Assembly (NCBI GenBank): GCA_024734555.1
Contig: JANPWX010000153.1
Span: 109,130 to 173,129 of the forward strand
DNA length: 64,000 nt
DNA from: Trochalopteron elliotii
Taxonomy: Eukaryota; Chordata; Aves; Passeriformes; Leiothrichidae
Reading direction: 5' to 3'
Numbering within the stretch: position 1 is the first letter of the stretch; every line of letters starts with the position of its first letter. This document shows, piece by piece, positions 1-9,300 of this stretch. The position numbers and the translations under genes were made by a program. The notes under the pieces are model-generated. The model did not search any database. It saw nothing but the letters and a program-made list of their open reading frames with translations, and was not told where the DNA came from.

Positions 1-309
1 TTTCTTTGTCAAACATTGGGGTTTTTTCCTCTGCTACCAGCACAATAAAACCTGCTCCTACAAAATTGACTTGTCTTTGGCAGCTCTGTCAGATGTGATA
101 TTTTCTGATCCATAAAATGGTGCTTATTAATCAGAGTCAGATCCTGACACCTTCTCTCACTTTGGGCGCTGCCTTTCATAAACAGCTTCACATTTTTAAT
201 CCAGACTTTTCCCTGGAGTCACTGTCCCCCCAAAATGCTGCTCCAGAGCTCTGGAGGCTACTGAAAATCCTGTCCCTCACCTCCAGGAGTTTTGTGTCAC
301 TCATAAAAA
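1..309. other. Single-copy non-coding DNA
   Basis: No repeat, splice-bounded open frame or RNA gene is visible. The short open frames on both strands have no recognisable protein features. It is the left flank of the first CR1 copy. Confidence 0.6.
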
Positions 310-707
310 CAGGCTGGGACACCTGGGGGTGCTCACCTGGAGAGGAGAAGCTCCAGGGAGAGCTCAGAGCCCCTGGCAGGGCCTAAAGGGGCTCCAGGAG
401 AGCTGGAGAGGGACTGGGGACAAGGGCTGGAGGGACAGGACACAGGGAATGGCTTTAAGCTGACAGTGGGTAGATTTAGATGGGATTTTGGGCAGGAATT
501 GTTCCCCAGGAGGGTGGGGAGGAGCTGGGATAGAATTCCCAGATTTGCTGTGGCTGCCCCTGGATCCCTGGCAGTGCCCAAGGCCAGGCTGGACATTGGG
601 CTTGGAGCAGCCTGGGACAGTGGGAGGTGTCCCTGCCATGGCTGGGGTGGCACTGGATGATCTTTGAGGTCCCTTCCAGCCCAAACTATTGCATTGTTTT
701 ATGATTT
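310..707 (+). mobile_element. CR1 LINE, 3' end, plus orientation
   Basis: This is about 400 bp of the 3' end of a CR1 non-LTR retrotransposon, the dominant avian LINE. The segment has the usual order of CR1 landmarks: the GGAGAGGAGAAGCTCCAGGG block, the GACTGGGGACAAGGG block, GCAGGAATTGTTCCC, GCTGTGGCTGCCCCTGGATC, the GTCCCTGCCATGG block and a degraded ATTCTATGATT-type 3' terminus near 690-707. It is 5'-truncated, as nearly all CR1 copies are, and carries no reverse-transcriptase coding region. The open frames across it on both strands are by-products of its high GC content. The variant GGAGCTGGGATAGAATTCC in the middle is also found in the copy at 57348-57801, so those two belong to the same subfamily. 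Confidence 0.93.
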
Positions 708-1519
708 TCAAGTGACAGGAGTTTCCTAGAACTGACCTCATTTCTCTGCAGTCACAGCAAGGTGGGAGCCTGAGTCCCAGATTTTCCCCTCAGTGAGTTC
801 CCCCTGTAGCTGTGGGAAGTTGCCATCTCCAGGGATGTTTTTTGGCCACATCCCTGGCAAAGGAAGGTTCATGCCAGGATTGCTAGGTGGGGAAGGTGCC
901 TTGACCCAGGTTCCTCCTGAAGGGTTGGTCCCACCTGCAGGGGCTGACCCCACAGAAGACACAGAGAGAACTCCTCTGAGAATTGGGCAGGGCTGCTTTG
1001 AGCCTTGCCAGCAAGGGTGAGCTTCTGTGACCTGTTTGGCACAATAAACTTGATTTTTGCCCTGAAAAAGCAGCTGTTCAATGGATGGTATCTGATACTG
1101 AACATTTTGCTGCTCTGAGGAGCCCTTTCCTCCTCACATTCTTCTGCCCCCCAAAGTCCTTCACAGACATAAACCCTGTGTTTCGAGTCCTCATTATTTT
1201 CCCATTTGCATCAGAGGCTTCCATGGTGGAATTGGACACAAAAGTTAATTTGGGACAGCTCCATAAAACCTGGGGGCTCTTGGTCGTGGGGAGGGAGGGA
1301 TGGATGGGACTGCTTGGGTGGGACTGACCACAGCTGGGGTGTTCTGTAGCAGGGTGGAGGCTTTATTCCTTCATCCTCCCTTGTTTTGGCAAGGCCAGGG
1401 ACTTCTCTGGAAGGATGACAACCTGGATCCACATTTCCTGCCCTGTTATTCCCAGCAGCTGCCATTCCCCCTGCAAGGGCTCCAAAACAAAGGATGTGTC
1501 ACACTTCTCTTGAAGTGAT
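708..1519. other. Single-copy non-coding DNA
   Basis: Moderately GC-rich sequence with no recognised repeat. Short open frames occur on both strands, but none has a paired splice acceptor and donor or a protein signature that I recognise. Confidence 0.5.
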
Positions 1520-1595
1520 GACAATTGAAGCTGTTGATTTTTATGTGGATTTAAGTAATGACAATTGAAGCTGTTGATTTTAAGTTATTGATTTT
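1520..1595. repeat. Short tandem duplication with AT-rich spacer
   Basis: The phrase GACAATTGAAGCTGTTGATT occurs at about 1522 and again at about 1560, with TTGATTTTTATTGATTTTT following. It is a local duplication of about 38-bp period, two copies, most likely from replication slippage. Confidence 0.8.
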
Positions 1596-3878
1596 TATTG
1601 ATTTTTCTCTAATCAAACCTCGCTGCTTTGGTTTAAAGGAAAGACAATCCTGTTCCTACCAAAACTGTTCTGCCAAACTTCAGCATCGTGACACTCCCAG
1701 GGGACAGAAGGGGATTTGGGATTTGAACTCCCTGTGCTGGTGCTCCTGACTGAGGGCAGAAGCTCCTGCTGGTGGAGGGGAGAGGATAAAAAGGCAGGGA
1801 TTTATGTTTTTATAATTTTAGCAGAAACATTAAGAAATAAAGGCTGAATGACAGCAGCCCCAAGGGTGGGCTGAGAGGTCTCTTACCTCTGCAGAGCCAT
1901 CTCCAGGTAGCAGAGAACCTTCCACTCACTTCTCAAGAATTGCCCAAATCACTAAATTCTGCGTCAGAAAGACTCCAGGTATTTCACTGGAGATCTGAGC
2001 CATTAAAATCTCCTTGGGGGGCACTTGCAAATGCTGTCCCTTGTCCCATTTGTCATCTCAGCAGCGTGCCCACTGAAAGAGTGAGGTGAAAATCTTGGCC
2101 ATCTCCTGGAAAATCTTTCCTAATTAATCCAATTGAGTACCTTAGTCTGAGTCAGGATAACACTATGTATTTAATAGGATTTAGCCCTGTGAATTCTTGA
2201 TATCCGTGGCTCCTATGTGGCTTTAATACACTCAGCATTTTTCAGGATTAGGTGTTAAGGGCTTGATCCCAAAACGTTTAAAATCAATAGGTGTTTTCCT
2301 TTGACTTCAGTGGGCTTTGCTTCAGCCTCGAAATATCAGTCGATACTTTCTGATCTGAGCACAGAAAAATACTTTTCAATCGTGTTTCCAAAACTCTCAT
2401 TACTGACTTTGCACCACATAACTTCTCCAACTCTGTGTGGATTTGAATAGGGAAATATTAACCAAAACAATAATGATATTATTAGCTGAAGTTTTAGCTT
2501 TTAAACTCAATAAAAGATACCGCTGGGTATTCTTTAATGTTATAGAAGAAGAATGATTAATTTAAGGTTCAGGTGCAAGACAAGGTCAGGCAAGAATTGT
2601 TACTGTATACAGTGAGCATTTCAAGATGAATTTGGGGTTTGAAGTATCATTTTATGATGCATTTTCTGTTTTGTTATCAGGGGAAGTATGATGGGTGACA
2701 TACGAGTGATCACAGTGTTTTGGTGCAATGTTCTGTGATGGGCTTTTCATAAAAATTAGCTGACAATGTCATGAGTATACAAGTAAATTTATAGCTTTCA
2801 TACTGGAGTGCCATTCCCAGAGCTATTTCCAATCACTTGGGCTTTTTATTAAGTTTATTGTTCTTTTATTGTTCAGTGGAGTGTAAGCAGTGAGATTACA
2901 AATAAATGTAAGTTGCAGTGGGTATGAAGTCAGGCTTGCAGAATTAGGGACGATGCAAGAGGAGAGAGCAGAAATTAATTTGGATCCTGGGGAAAGGGGA
3001 GTCCTGGCATCCCCTGGCATCGTGTGGGGTCAGAGCCTGCTGTGCCCTCCTGCCACAGCCACCACCAAACAGCCCCAAAACAAACTCTCACTTGTGGTCC
3101 CAATATCCTGACCACTTTTTCCCCCTTTTTTGCTTGTTTTTATTGCCTGGTTCTCTCTCCACTCTCCTTCTTCTCTTACTCCAGCACACTTGCAGCAAAA
3201 CAGCCCCAACAAGTGAAGGGTGATGAAGTTTCTCATTTTAGCATCATTCTCAGAATATCTCTGGCATGGAACCTTCAGCATTTATTTCCCTCTCCTTTTT
3301 CTCCCCTCAAACAGCGAATACTTTATCATTTTGGTTAATATCCTGACCAGCAGAGCAGAAAATCAGACTCATAGCTTTTAATGACACATTTTCAACTGCA
3401 AGTTAGTAAAAAAAAAAATCATTTTTATGTGGCTCTCCAATACTTATACAGACTTGGAGAAACATAATTAAAATTTGTGTTCCTTCTTTGTTATTACTGC
3501 TGTGGACTCCACTTAAACTGGATGCTGTTTGTCTGGGCAATCAGACAATAGCTGGAATCCAAAAGCAAATCGATTTGCTGTGTGGCTTGTGCTATTACTT
3601 AAGTTATAAATAAAATGATTTTTCCCAGATGGCTCCCTGATGGCCCTGCACTCTTCCCCATACCAGCTCCAGCTTTTCATCCCTGCTGCATCTCCCTGGT
3701 GCATTCCCAGGCTGCTGCCACCTCCCTGTTCCCTCCTGTCTTCCCCCAAATGGCCAAAAATCTGTGGCTGGACTGGGAGGAGGTTTATGGCAATCCCAAG
3801 GTGGTCACTGAGTTCCTCCTGAGGCTGCAAAATCCTGGCTTAGCTTTGGAGAACCAGCATCAAACCCTGCAGAAAATC
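1596..3878. other. AT-rich single-copy non-coding DNA
   Basis: More than 2 kb without a recognised repeat or gene. Between roughly 2050 and 2800 the sequence is AT-rich with several homeodomain-like TTAATTAA/ATTA cores, a composition often seen in conserved non-coding elements, but conservation cannot be judged from one sequence. The open frames at 2890-3338 and 3615-3881 show no splice context or recognisable domain. Confidence 0.45.
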
Positions 3879-3936
3879 TGATCTGGGTGGTCAGACACTC
3901 CCTGGTGTGATCCTGGGCTGTGAAAATCACAGAATC
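3879..3936. repeat. 58-bp block, copy 1 of a dispersed duplication
   Basis: This block is repeated at 4871-4928 with only two mismatches that I can see. Both copies begin TGATCTGGGTGGTCAGACAC and run into the CACAGAATC terminus of a minus-strand CR1. The shared part lies outside the CR1, so it looks like a local segmental duplication including the CR1 3' junction. Confidence 0.85.
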
Positions 3937-4010
3937 CCAGAAAGCTGAGTTGAGTTTGGGAGGGATTCCAAGGTTTTAGGCTCCACCCTGAGGGCAGTGC
4001 CAGGTTTTCC
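3926..4010 (-). mobile_element. Degraded CR1 3' fragment
   Basis: A minus-oriented fragment begins with the CR1 terminus in reverse complement (AATCACAGAATCCCAG) and continues with a much-diverged body containing GGGAGGGATTCCAAGG and CAGTGCCAGG. Identity to the CR1 body is weak after the first 40 bases, so the right boundary is approximate. Confidence 0.45.
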
Positions 4011-4870
4011 CTTTTCCCTGTGCCAGGAGATGCCCAGCCCTCCTCCCTTCCTTATCCCTCCCTCTGCTGAATGAACCACTTGAAGCCACTGGTGAAGGAT
4101 GAAGTGACATTTCAGGTGGCCAAGTTCGACCTCCTAATTTATTTTTCTAGAGAAAACATTCTAAAACATAAAGTCTTAACTTTTCTCACGGTGTTTACTT
4201 CACGGGCAAGTTCTCCTTCCACAAATGTGGGCAGGGCACCACTGGAAACTAAAAATATAGACTTGAGTGCATATAACACAGACTGACCCAAGCTTTGCTT
4301 TCATTTTGCTTTCTCAAGATGACTGAAATTGTTAATCCTAAATTTTATATTTTTGTAATTATTTTTTTTTAAGAAAACAGGGAAGGTGTTCCTGGTAATC
4401 AGGCAATGTTCATAACAGGAGGAAAACAATTATGAGGAAACCAAGTATATTGGAAAAATGGTGGGTCTAAAAATAAATATTTTTCCATGAACACACAAGA
4501 ACTATATTGAGAATTACACGGGAAAAAAAAATCAATAAAAAGTAGTATATAATAGCCATAGAGTTCAAACAAAGTGCATTCATTCCCTAGTCCCTAGGAG
4601 GACCCCTGATATATATGTGCAAAACTTAATGAAAATCAGACTTTGTCGTGTCATCAAAAACAGCAAAGCAGTTGGCTGAGCTTTCCCTACGTTTTGGCTA
4701 CTCCTTGCTCCATAAATATAGCACCTATTTAAAGGACCAAGCCTTGTTCCCAGTAAAGATGCAAACCTCAGACAAACTTTGGCAGGGGTTTGGGGGCCCC
4801 AAGGTTTACTCAGAGCGTGGTGGGTGCTCGGTGGGGAGCTCAGTGTCCCAGGGGTGTGGGTTTGGTGGGG
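4011..4870. other. AT-rich single-copy non-coding DNA
   Basis: No gene or recognised interspersed repeat. It lies between the two copies of the 58-bp block, so it may be part of the duplicated segment, but I could not trace a further match. Confidence 0.5.
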
Positions 4871-4928
4871 TGATCTGGGTGGTCAGACACTCCCTGATGT
4901 GATCCTGGGGTGTGAAAATCACAGAATC
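4871..4928. repeat. 58-bp block, copy 2 of a dispersed duplication
   Basis: Second copy of the block at 3879-3936, again abutting the 3' terminus of a minus-strand CR1. The other end gives way to unrelated sequence on the left side of both copies. Confidence 0.85.
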
Positions 4929-5175
4929 ACAGAATAGTTTGGGTTAAAAGGGACCTTAAAGCCCATCCAGTGCCATGGGCAGGGGCACCTTCCACTGTCC
5001 CAGGTGGCTTCAAACCTGTCCAGCCTGGCCTTGGGCACTTCTAGGGATCCAGGGGCAGCCACAGCTTCTCTGGGCACCCTGTGCCAGGGCCTGCCAGGCA
5101 ACAATTCCTGCCCAAAAATCCAACCCAAACATGTTCTGTGTCACTTTGAAGGCATTCCCTCTTGGCCAAAGTCCA
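4919..5175 (-). mobile_element. CR1 LINE 3' end, minus orientation
   Basis: Reverse-complement CR1: the terminus AATCACAGAATCACAGAATA comes first, then the GGACCTTAAAGCCCATCCAG block, CAGCCTGGCCTTGGGCACTT, GGATCCAGGGGCAGCCACAG and AACAATTCCTGCCC, ending in the CATTCCCTCTTG block. It then jumps without a gap into a second minus-strand CR1 at about 5175, at the shared AAAGTCC. Confidence 0.92.
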
Positions 5176-5300
5176 CAGTCCCAGGCTGCTCCAAGCCCCA
5201 GTGTCCAACCTGGCCTTGGGCACTGCCAGGGATCCAGGGGCAGCCACAGCTGCTCTGGGCACCCTGTGCCAGGGCCTCACACCCTGCCAGGGAAGAATTC
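5175..5300 (-). mobile_element. Second CR1 segment, interrupted by an LTR insertion
   Basis: A separate minus-strand CR1 piece starts inside the element at CAGTCCCAGGCTGCTCCAAG, so it lacks its own 3' terminus. It runs to the GGGAAGAATTC at 5290-5300, where an LTR unit is inserted, and resumes at 5977 with CAATTCCTGCCC. Together with the preceding copy it looks like a chimaera produced by recombination or template switching between CR1 copies. Confidence 0.85.
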
Positions 5301-5604
5301 TGATGCTGTTTTACACCACAATGACACAAAGACTCCGACCTCAGAAGGCTGAAAGTGACTCTTTTATTTTTGAGATATGTCTCCTTTTATATACTATTTC
5401 ACACAGACCAGTTTGATTGGTGAAACAAAGACAAACCTCTTCACTCACATTGGTCAGAGCAGAGGGATATCAAGAAGTTGTCCCTCCTAGGGAAAAGAAT
5501 GTAAACATAGTACAGTCACAAAAACATTTCTCCTGTTCACAGAAAATTCCCTGGGAAAAGAATTTCAGAAAACCAAAACACCTCAGTCACAAACCAGGGC
5601 TACA
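5301..5604 (-). mobile_element. ERV LTR, family A, copy 1, minus orientation
   Basis: A 304-bp long terminal repeat. On the plus strand it opens TGATGC and closes GCTACA, so in its own orientation it runs TGTAGCC...GCATCA. In its own orientation it has a TATA-like TATATAAAAGG, an AATAAAAG polyadenylation signal about 30 bases further on, and a CCAATC box upstream. It matches the units at 5671-5976 (same orientation) and 6107-6405 (opposite orientation). No retroviral genes are present. The left flank GAATTC and the right flank of copy 2, CAATTC, form an imperfect 6-bp target duplication, so copies 1 and 2 appear to be the two ends of one insertion. Confidence 0.88.
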
Positions 5605-5670
5605 CCATCCCATCCCCATCCCCATTCCCTCCCCATTCCCTCTCCATTCCCTCTCCATCCCATCCCCAAG
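5605..5670. repeat. 66-bp C-rich tandem repeat between two LTRs
   Basis: Built from variants of CCATTCCCT, CCATCCC and CCCCATTCCC. It occupies the place where proviral internal sequence would be expected, so either the internal region was deleted to this remnant or a microsatellite expanded there. No coding content. Confidence 0.85.
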
Positions 5671-5976
5671 TGATGCTCTTTTACACCACAATGACACAAA
5701 GACTCCAACCTCAGAAGGCTGAAAGTGACTCTTTTATTTTTGAGATGTGTCTCCTTTTATATACTATTCTACACAGACCAATTTGATTGGTGAAACAAAG
5801 ACAAACCTCTTCACTCACATTGGTCAGAGCAGAGGGACAGCAAGAAGAAGTCTCTGCTGGGACAAGAATGAAAAACAAAGTTACAATTACAAATACATTT
5901 CTCCTGTTTACAGAAAATTCCCTGGGAAAAGAATTTCAGAAAACCAAAACACCTCAGGCACAAAACCAGGGCTACA
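5671..5976 (-). mobile_element. ERV LTR, family A, copy 2, minus orientation
   Basis: A 306-bp unit with the same TGATGC...GCTACA ends, TATA box, CCAAT box and AATAAA signal as copy 1. The two differ by scattered substitutions and a diverged patch around 5840-5900. Since the paired LTRs of one provirus are identical at insertion, the differences imply an old insertion, gene conversion from another copy, or two independent insertions. Confidence 0.88.
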
Positions 5977-6078
5977 CAATTCCTGCCCAAAATCCAATCC
6001 AAACCCCTTCTGTGTCAGAAGGAATCCATTCCCTCTTGTCCAAAGTCCCCCTGCAGCTCTCTGGGAGCCTCTCAGATG
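5977..6078 (-). mobile_element. CR1 remainder to the right of the LTR insertion
   Basis: Continues the minus-strand CR1 interrupted at 5300: CAATTCCTGCCCAAAATCC, then the CATTCCCTCTTGTCC block and CTGCAGCTCTCTGGGAGCC. The boundary with the flanking DNA near 6078 is approximate. Confidence 0.8.
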
Positions 6079-6106
6079 CAATGTTTGTATCTCCTCTGTA
6101 GGTTGG

Positions 6107-6405
6107 TGTAGCCATAGTTCCATGCCTGAAGTGTCTTGGTTTTCTAAAATTCTTTTCCCAAAGAATTTTCTGTAAACAGAAGTGTTTTTGTAACTGTAAC
6201 TTTGCTATTCATTCCTTTTCCTAGGAGGGACTTCTTGATGTCCCTCTGCTCTGACCAATGTGATTGAAGAGGTTTGCCTTTGTTTCACCAATCAAATTGG
6301 TCTGTGTAAAATAATATAAAAAGGAGACACATCCCAAAAATAAAGGAGTCATTTTCAGCCTTCTGAATCTCCAAGTCTGTGTCGTTGTGGTGTAAAACAA
6401 CATCA
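6107..6405 (+). mobile_element. Solo ERV LTR, family A, copy 3, with GGTTGG target duplication
   Basis: A 299-bp LTR in plus orientation, TGTAGCC...CATCA. It carries a CCAATC box near 6291, TATAAAAAGG near 6316 and AATAAAGG near 6341, all in the expected order. It is flanked by a perfect 6-bp direct repeat GGTTGG at 6101-6106 and 6406-6411. TG...CA ends with a 6-bp target duplication fit an ERVK-like (class II) integrase. No internal region remains, so it is a solo LTR left by LTR-LTR recombination. It faces copies 1 and 2. Confidence 0.93.
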
Positions 6406-6411
6406 GGTTGG

Positions 6412-7257
6412 CTTCCAGCTATGGCTGTGGCTCTCATTTCTATCAATATTCACACAGCAAAGTGCATTTTATAGCAATGTCTATGGTCTGGTGTAGGGCA
6501 CAGAGACCTTTTGACTTATTTTGGGGTTTGAATGTAGGAGGATGTTCTGCTGTACTTCTGCTTGTGTCCCAGGGATTTATTTACCTCCTGATTCCAGCTG
6601 TTCATGGAAGATGTGGTGCAGGGCCCTGCACAGAGATCCCTGTTGGGGCTGGCATAGAGAAATTCAGTGCCTCAGTCATCCAGGAAATATTTGATTAATT
6701 TTTTTTTCTGCATGTCATGTGATCACAGTGTTTTTTAAGCATCCAGGCACTTTTTCTCCACATGAAAGTTTCATCAACCCTGTTTCTCTCTCCCCACAGA
6801 CACCAAATGTCCCTCAATGACACCACTGACACCAAATGTCCCTCAGCCTGCAACTGAACAATTTTAGGGAAGTCAAAGAAAATCTAATCCTGAGCTCATT
6901 CCTGTTTGATGAAATTTAAGCTGTGAGACCCCAAGCCAAGGCCAGCTGAAGACAATGGCAGCATTTCTGTTTGTTTCCATGGGTTTTGTCAACTTTTGTT
7001 CGTGCCAGAGGCCCATCGTGGGTGATGCAATTGGGAATTTGTCCATAGGAGCCTCTGCTTTGCTTCACTTCAAAAATTATCCAGACCAACCAAACATTTT
7101 TATTTTGCTCATGGAAAGAGTACAGGAAAGGATGAGAATGGAGACATCTAGTCTGGCTCTGAGCCAACACAGCCTGGCCAAGAAGCAAAATTCCTACAAT
7201 TTAGGGATATGTTACAAGAAAGAAATCCCATTGTTGTGCCAGGCTTTGCAAGTTTTA
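6412..7257. other. Single-copy non-coding DNA with a small direct repeat
   Basis: No gene. GACACCAAATGTCCCTCA occurs twice at about 6799 and 6829. The open frame starting at 6955 is open only because it continues into simple sequence and the assembly gap. Confidence 0.5.
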
Positions 7258-7429
7258 ATGGAAGGAAAGGAAAGGGAAAAAAAGGAAAAAGAAAAAAAAA
7301 AAAAAAAGGAAAAGGGGGAAAAAGGGAAAAAATGGGGGGGGGGGGAAGAGGAGAAAAGGGAGAAAAGGGAGGAAAGGAAAGGAAAGGAAGGGAAGGGAAG
7401 GGAAGGGAAGGGAAGGGAAGGGAAGGGAA
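7258..7429. repeat. Polypurine tract running into an assembly gap
   Basis: Almost pure A/G on the plus strand, changing from GGAAAGG to A-rich runs, a G9-type run near 7335, and finally a regular (GGAAG)n/(GGGAA)n array up to the first N. Homopurine mirror-like tracts can form triplex DNA and are hard to sequence, which explains the gap that follows. Confidence 0.9.
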
Positions 7430-7765
7430 NNNNNNNNNNNNNNNNNNNNNNNNNNNNNNNNNNNNNNNNNNNNNNNNNNNNNNNNNNNNNNNNNNNNNNN
7501 NNNNNNNNNNNNNNNNNNNNNNNNNNNNNNNNNNNNNNNNNNNNNNNNNNNNNNNNNNNNNNNNNNNNNNNNNNNNNNNNNNNNNNNNNNNNNNNNNNNN
7601 NNNNNNNNNNNNNNNNNNNNNNNNNNNNNNNNNNNNNNNNNNNNNNNNNNNNNNNNNNNNNNNNNNNNNNNNNNNNNNNNNNNNNNNNNNNNNNNNNNNN
7701 NNNNNNNNNNNNNNNNNNNNNNNNNNNNNNNNNNNNNNNNNNNNNNNNNNNNNNNNNNNNNNNNN
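7430..7765. other. Assembly gap (336 N)
   Basis: Run of undetermined bases between the polypurine tract and a truncated CR1. The missing sequence probably contains more purine repeat and the 3' terminus of the minus-strand CR1. Confidence 1.
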
Positions 7766-7882
7766 ATGGCAGGGACACCTCCCACTGTCCCAGGCTGCTC
7801 CAAGCCCCAGTGTCCAACCTGGCCTTGGGCACTGCCAGGGATCCAGGGGCAGCCACAGCTGCTCTGGGCACCCTGTACCAGT
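7766..7882 (-). mobile_element. CR1 fragment, cut by the assembly gap
   Basis: Reverse-complement CR1 starting inside ATGGCAGGGACACCTCCC and ending at GGGCACCCTGTACCAG. The 3' terminus lies inside the gap; the right edge is the usual 5' truncation. Confidence 0.9.
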
Positions 7883-8802
7883 CACTGTCTTACATTTTTA
7901 TTCGAACACTTCGCTTCAAATACAGCCAAATTAACTACATTTACATATTTTTATAAATTTATCAACTAGAGGCAAAATACCAACATAATTGTGAGCTTGG
8001 TGAGAAAAAGGCCCAATCTGCTAAAAGGCCTTATATTGGAAATCTTGGATTATCAAGCTTCAATATTTCACTTTAAATTTGCAAATTTTATAGCTGGATA
8101 AGCAGGTATTTTAAATAACATCCTCCTGACTGCACTCCTCAGCTGATAATGTTTAGAAATAAACAGTATCTATAAGTATTTTCACCTTTCTGGAGTTTTT
8201 TAATAGGAATTAGTGAGGCTGAACCTCAGGAGACAGCTTTATTTTGTTAAACCTCTAACACATTTTGTTTCATGTTGAGTCTTTGGGAGCTCTAATATGT
8301 TTTGGGTGGGTAATGTTTCCATACATTACTACTCCATTCATAATCCATTACTTGGATAATTCCTCATTTGTGAGACCTGGAGAAATTATGGTATTCACAA
8401 GCATTTTTTGAATATTTATATAATGTCATAGCAGGGCTTAGGATATCAGTTGGCTGGAGACAAAGGCAGGATCCTCAGTTATTCTCATACTTAAGTACCA
8501 GTTTGATTCCTTGGCAAAAATGTAAATTGCAACGTTGGAAGGCAAAGAATTATTGAACAAGGGGATTACATTGCAAAGCAGTTATTTCAACAGCTGCTGC
8601 CCCTACGAGGGGATCGGAATTTTTCAGGGATGTAATTTTCCTGTGCAGGACTTTGGTACAAAGTGAGAATATCACCACAATTAAAAGGACAAACATCCAC
8701 TGGATTCTCTGGGCTGTGCTGAGTGTGAGTTGTTCCTCCTTGGGCTGAGAGCTGCTCCCACCTGGAGCAGGAAATTTTGGTGGGTTGAAGAGGAGTTCAG
8801 GC
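7883..8802. other. AT-rich DNA with possible ERV-derived part at its right end
   Basis: 7883-8540 is AT-rich with nothing recognised. 8550-8802 carries a minus-strand open frame that continues into the LTR-like unit to the right and has a short hydrophobic segment; it may be degraded internal ERV sequence, but I recognise no retroviral motif in it. Confidence 0.35.
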
Positions 8803-9300
8803 TGTGAAAGACCAGGTTCACTTTCTATGTAAATTTTAAGAGATAAGTTTAATAGAAAGTAAGACAATTAAGAGATAGAAAAAAAGCAAAGTACGGCCAA
8901 GCCCACACCCTGCTGTATCAGAGACATTCCTTAAATCCCCTTTCTATTGCATCAGTCTGTTGAATATTCATATTTTTCCATGAACTAGTTTCCATATTGC
9001 AGGAACTGTTTTGCATGGCCCCTCCTTGGGTCCCCCTTTTTAGAGCACGTGTGTTTCTGGGCTGTGTCTTCACTATCACCTCCAGCCTGGGCCTTGGTCC
9101 AGACTTTCTTCAGATGGTAGAGGCTGATAGTTGGTGTATCAATAGCAGGGTCTTTCCATGTTCACTGGATGTTCTCCCCACCAAACAGACAGTTTAAGCA
9201 ATTACTATATCAACTACTACCACTATGCCTAGTTTTCTTCACTAATAACAGAAATAAAAACCTTCTATTCTTAATACAATGTTATTATTCATATAGCACA
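8803..9300 (-). mobile_element. LTR-like unit, minus orientation (boundaries tentative)
   Basis: On the plus strand the unit opens TGTGAAAGACC and could close ATATAGCACA, giving TGTG...CACA ends. In minus orientation it has an ATGAATATTCAACAG block, a pyrimidine-rich stretch and a TATTAAAC polyadenylation-like signal near the 3' side. The overall layout resembles passerine ERVL-type LTRs as I know them. I found no convincing target duplication, so either the element continues to the left as internal sequence or the ends are misplaced. Confidence 0.45.

Noticed and set aside
6955..7956. 333-codon plus-strand frame and matching minus-strand frames
   Set aside because: They stay open only by crossing the polypurine tract, 336 undetermined bases and a CR1 copy.
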